Of a stretch of DNA of 50,740 nucleotides, positions 48,322-50,740 are shown piece after piece. A model generated the notes under the pieces. The model ran no database searches. It was not told the DNA's origin and was given only the letters and a program-made list of their open reading frames with translations. The position numbers and the translations under genes were made by a program. The DNA is from a virus, in IMG/VR virus record IMGVR_UViG_3300025853_000133, positions 1 through 50,740 of that record; one strand, 5' to 3'. Numbering within the stretch: position 1 is the first letter of the stretch; every line of letters begins with the position of its first letter.

Positions 48322-49236
48322 ATGGCTATTTCTCGCGCTCAACTCGCTAAAGAGTTAGAACCGGGACTCAATGCCCTCTTCGGCATGGAGTATTCCCGAT
48401 ACGAAAATCAACACGCTGAGATCTACACTACTGAATCTTCTGACCGTGCGTTTGAAGAAGAAGTAATGTTGTCTGGCTTCGGCACAGCACCAACAAAGTC
48501 TGAAGGCTCTAACGTCAGCTTTGATGATGCACAAGAAGCGTACACAGCGCGTTACAACCACGAGACTATTGCACTTGCATTCTCGATCACTGAAGAAGCG
48601 ATTGAAGACAATCTGTATGATCGTCTTGGCTCTCGCTACACTCGTGCTCTTGCTCGTTCAATGGCTCACACAAAGCAAGTCAAGGCTGCGGATGTTCTTA
48701 ACAACGCATTCTCTGGCGGTGCTAATGCAGGCGGCGACGGCAAGGCACTTTGTGCAACCGATCATCCACTTGTAAACGGCGGCACACTTGCAAACACCTT
48801 CACAACACAAGCCGACTTAAACGAAACATCTCTTGAAGATGCTTTAATTAACGTCGCAGGTTTTGTTGATGAGCGTGGTTTGAAAGTAGCACTTCGTGGT
48901 ACTAAGTTGATTATCCCACGTCAGCTTCAGTTCGTAGCAGAGCGTCTGATGGTATCTAACCTTCGCGTTGGTACTGCAGACAATGATGTCAACGCACTTC
49001 GTTCTATGGGTATGTTGCCTAGCGGCTATGCCGTTAACGACTTCCTAACGGACCCAGATGCGTTCTTCGTTATGACTGATGCTCCTCGTGGTTTTGTCCA
49101 CTTTGAGCGCACTCCGCTTTCAACTAACATGGAAGCAGACTTCGACACAGGCAACATGCGCTTCAAGGCGCGTGAGCGTTACAGCTTTGGATTCTCGGAT
49201 CCACGCTGTGTGTTCGGATCGCAGGGTGCAGCCTAA
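48322..49236 (+). CDS. Major capsid protein (HK97-like fold, inferred)
   Basis: 304 residues. It begins MAISRAQLAKELEPGLNALF (N-arm and helix), then EEEVMLSGFGTAPTKSEGSN, YTARYNHETIALAFSITEEA (spine-helix region) and TKLIIPRQLQFVAERLMVSN, ending MRFKARERYSFGFSDPRCVF. The order, length and place after a scaffold-like protein match marine-phage major capsid proteins related to gpT-type heads. It has a good ribosome site (GGGGGC) and is followed by an intrinsic terminator, as expected for the most abundant product. Confidence 0.85.
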   Translation: MAISRAQLAKELEPGLNALFGMEYSRYENQHAEIYTTESSDRAFEEEVMLSGFGTAPTKSEGSNVSFDDAQEAYTARYNHETIALAFSITEEAIEDNLYDRLGSRYTRALARSMAHTKQVKAADVLNNAFSGGANAGGDGKALCATDHPLVNGGTLANTFTTQADLNETSLEDALINVAGFVDERGLKVALRGTKLIIPRQLQFVAERLMVSNLRVGTADNDVNALRSMGMLPSGYAVNDFLTDPDAFFVMTDAPRGFVHFERTPLSTNMEADFDTGNMRFKARERYSFGFSDPRCVFGSQGAA

Positions 49237-49255
49237 TCGCATAAATATGCGCATA

Positions 49256-49280
49256 AAAAGGGGCTTCGGCCCCTTTTTTT
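49256..49280 (+). terminator. Intrinsic terminator after the major capsid gene
   Basis: Stem GGGGC/GCCCC with TTCG loop, preceded by A and followed by seven T, 20 bases after the capsid stop. Confidence 0.9.
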
Positions 49281-49333
49281 GTGCACAAAAGTGTGGTTTT
49301 ATAGAAGAACACTCATAGGGATACCCTCAATCC

Positions 49334-49371
49334 CTCCCCCATATTGGGAGTGCTATGCACTCCCTTTTTTT
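49334..49371 (+). terminator. Second terminator with a possible antiterminator arm
   Basis: Stem GGGAGTGC/GCACTCCC with loop TAT (49346-49364) followed by seven T. CTCCC at 49334-49338 can pair with the same GGGAG, so an alternative hairpin would undo the terminator. The 201-base gap from the capsid stop to the next gene holds these two terminators and no coding region; the promoter for the next genes is not clear. Confidence 0.7.
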
Positions 49372-49437
49372 ATATGTATACTCTGAGAAACTTCTGACGA
49401 TCATTGTGATCGACACTAGCCACGACAGGAGATTCTC

Positions 49438-49959
49438 ATGGCAAATACTACCTTCAGCGGTCCGGTCCGCTCAGAAAACGGCTTTAAAGCTGTCACAAAA
49501 AACGCAACCACTGGTGCGATTACTGAAATCACAACTTATGGTGGTGCCCCTGTTGCTTTAGCTGATGGCGACGTCACGTTAACTAATGCAACGCATAGCG
49601 GTCGTGTTTTGATTGTTCCTAATGGAACTCAGGACAATACTTATACGCTTCCTAGCCCAGTAGCTGGTGCATATTTCACTTTTGTTTATGGTGGTGGTGC
49701 GGCTGACGCAACCGACTTCATCGTAAACTCTGGTTCAGACACCAACTTCTTCATTGGTGGTGTTCTTCATCTTGATACAGATGCTGACGCTGGAGCAGAT
49801 GAAATTGTTCCTGTTTACTCAAACGGTAGCTCAAACTCAAAACTTCAAGTAAATGTTCCTGGGATGGCGCAAGTTCATGTTGTGGCAATCGACGGAACTA
49901 ACTGGCAGGTTTGGGGCAATGTAGCGAGTGCAACTGCACCAGCATTTGCTAACCAATAA
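49438..49959 (+). CDS. Putative virion decoration protein
   Basis: 173 residues, beta-rich: TFSGPVRSENGFKAVTKNAT, HSGRVLIVPNGTQDNTYTLP and KLQVNVPGMAQVHVVAIDGT. No Cys. CAGGAGA precedes the ATG. It is read from a unit of its own after the terminators, followed by a similar beta-rich gene. A surface decoration or tail-fibre accessory role is inferred. Confidence 0.55.
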   Translation: MANTTFSGPVRSENGFKAVTKNATTGAITEITTYGGAPVALADGDVTLTNATHSGRVLIVPNGTQDNTYTLPSPVAGAYFTFVYGGGAADATDFIVNSGSDTNFFIGGVLHLDTDADAGADEIVPVYSNGSSNSKLQVNVPGMAQVHVVAIDGTNWQVWGNVASATAPAFANQ

Positions 49960-49970
49960 GGAGATAGATC

Positions 49971-50606
49971 ATGGCCGGATCTGATATCAAGGCCGTGTTC
50001 ATTGAGGCTGACTTGAATGCGGCGGACAATGTGTCCGTCGCTACAGCTCAACTAGCTAGTCCTAGTACAGACACGGATTTTACTATTGACGGTACAGATG
50101 CTTCTGGTGGAGTAGCTACTTTTGCTGCTGCTCGAATCGTTACTGTAACAACAGCAGGTGCAGGTGATGGGACTAAAGTTGTTACTATCACAGGTACTGA
50201 CTTAGATGGAGATACAATCACTGAATCGATTACTCTCCCAGCGTCAGCTACAACTACAGCAGGCACCAAATATTTTAAAACAGTCACTGCGGCATCCATT
50301 GATACAACACCAACGGGAGATGTGTCTATTGGTCACGCGGCGGGCGCGGCTGACATTGTGTTTGGCGGACGTTCACGTCTGAAAGGCGCGTTTATTGTCA
50401 ATGGTGCAACTGCTGGTGTCATCACATTCACCACAAATGGTCCAGATGGAACAGAAATTCTCAAATTGGGAACAGTTGCTTCAGCTACCGCAGAACGTGA
50501 TGTGACTATTCCAGAGCAAGGTTTAGTTTTTGAGCAAGGCATTTACATCGTTTATCAAGGCGGTACAAATGAAGTGTTCACGAACATGACCGTGTTCCGT
50601 GCATAG
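49971..50606 (+). CDS. Beta-rich structural protein
   Basis: 211 residues, Thr/Ala/Val-rich beta sequence with Ig-like repeats (KVVTITGTDLDGDTITESIT) and a C-terminal part GGRSRLKGAFIVNGATAGVI. AAGGAGATAG upstream supports the start. Its place among capsid and tail genes suggests a decoration or head-tail protein. The composition is close to that of the preceding gene, so they may be distantly related. Confidence 0.55.
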   Translation: MAGSDIKAVFIEADLNAADNVSVATAQLASPSTDTDFTIDGTDASGGVATFAAARIVTVTTAGAGDGTKVVTITGTDLDGDTITESITLPASATTTAGTKYFKTVTAASIDTTPTGDVSIGHAAGAADIVFGGRSRLKGAFIVNGATAGVITFTTNGPDGTEILKLGTVASATAERDVTIPEQGLVFEQGIYIVYQGGTNEVFTNMTVFRA

Positions 50607-50615
50607 GTAACTAAA

Positions 50616-50740
50616 ATGGCCGTTTACGACATACGCTCCATCAGCCAAGTCGGAACATCGGAGCCATTTGAACTGCAATTGTCCCGGGGTCAAATCCCGG
50701 GGCACCTTTTTGTTCATAAGTTTGGTTACAATCCCGACAT
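50616..50740 (+). CDS. Conserved structural protein, 3'-truncated by the window
   Basis: 41 residues are visible, starting MAVYDIRSISQVGTSEPFEL followed by QLSRGQIPGH. From memory, this start is typical of a structural protein found after capsid genes in marine podoviruses. The frame is open to the last base, so most of the gene lies outside. No strong ribosome site; the previous stop is nine bases away. Confidence 0.6.
   Translation, partial: MAVYDIRSISQVGTSEPFELQLSRGQIPGHLFVHKFGYNPD

Noticed and set aside
50678-50706. tRNA T-arm-like sequence (CCGGG, loop GTCAAAT, CCCGG, then GGCACC), which could be a tRNA 3' end or an attachment site
   Set aside because: It lies in frame inside a structural gene and encodes a conserved-looking SRGQIPGH segment. 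No matching acceptor or anticodon arm lies upstream and there is no integrase, so chance from codon use is the simpler reading.

Overview
The window looks like most of the genome of a tailed double-stranded DNA phage, probably a short-tailed (podovirus-like) marine phage. It carries a head and packaging block (small and large terminase, portal, scaffold-like protein, major capsid protein), several large internal-virion-type proteins, glycine-rich adhesins, a lysozyme and holin, and a phage replication set (family A DNA polymerase, archaeo-eukaryotic-type primase, SF1 and SF2 helicases). I see no tail sheath, no tape measure, no ribosomal or tRNA genes and no integrase. From memory, the mix of family A polymerase, giant internal proteins and many short conserved proteins resembles the HMO-2011-type group of marine phages. 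That assignment and any host guess (a marine alphaproteobacterium) are inference. Both ends cut through genes: an adhesin gene at the left and a structural gene at the right. The window is therefore a linear piece of a larger or circularly permuted genome, and the two ends probably face each other across a short missing stretch.

Layout. 0-16.4 kb, rightward: three tandem paralogous glycine-rich adhesins, a tail protein split into two reading frames, small zinc-ribbon and virion proteins, four internal-virion-type proteins up to 1419 residues, a GH24 lysozyme and a PD-(D/E)XK nuclease. Most genes join through ATGA, GTGA or TAATG overlaps. 16.3-23.2 kb, leftward: the replication module (polymerase, two small genes, SF1 helicase, AlpA-like HTH protein, primase, a candidate ssDNA-binding protein and a coiled-coil protein), with one internal terminator. 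23.3-28.6 kb, rightward: an SF2/SNF2-type helicase from a promoter inside a repeat-rich divergent region, a small gene, and a 1227-residue virion-like protein. 28.6-32.7 kb, leftward: a very dense run of about 20 genes of 41-102 residues, several too short for routine gene callers, including zinc-binding proteins, a ribbon-helix-helix protein and a membrane protein. 32.7-33.97 kb: a divergent control region with repeated TTAGTAC sites, then terminase small subunit and a VRR-type nuclease, rightward.

33.9-37.1 kb is the most unusual part. Five leftward units, four single-gene and one with two genes, are each built in the same order: a 17-bp palindrome beside a -10-like box, in most units a small hairpin in the 5' leader, a strong Shine-Dalgarno site, the gene or genes, an intrinsic terminator, and one or two GC-rich 9-bp-stem hairpins whose stem sequences differ between copies but stay perfectly complementary. 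It looks like a cassette array with shared regulation, and it is the best candidate here for an undescribed system.

37.2-50.7 kb, rightward: GNAT-family protein, acidic structural protein, large terminase, portal, small membrane and virion proteins, holin, cysteine-rich protein, GroES-like protein, scaffold-like protein, major capsid protein with an intrinsic terminator, then a second terminator with a possible attenuator, and capsid or tail accessory proteins running off the right edge. The window falls into transcription blocks: leftward replication and small-gene blocks for takeover and DNA synthesis, rightward blocks for assembly, packaging and lysis, with lysozyme and holin about 29 kb apart.
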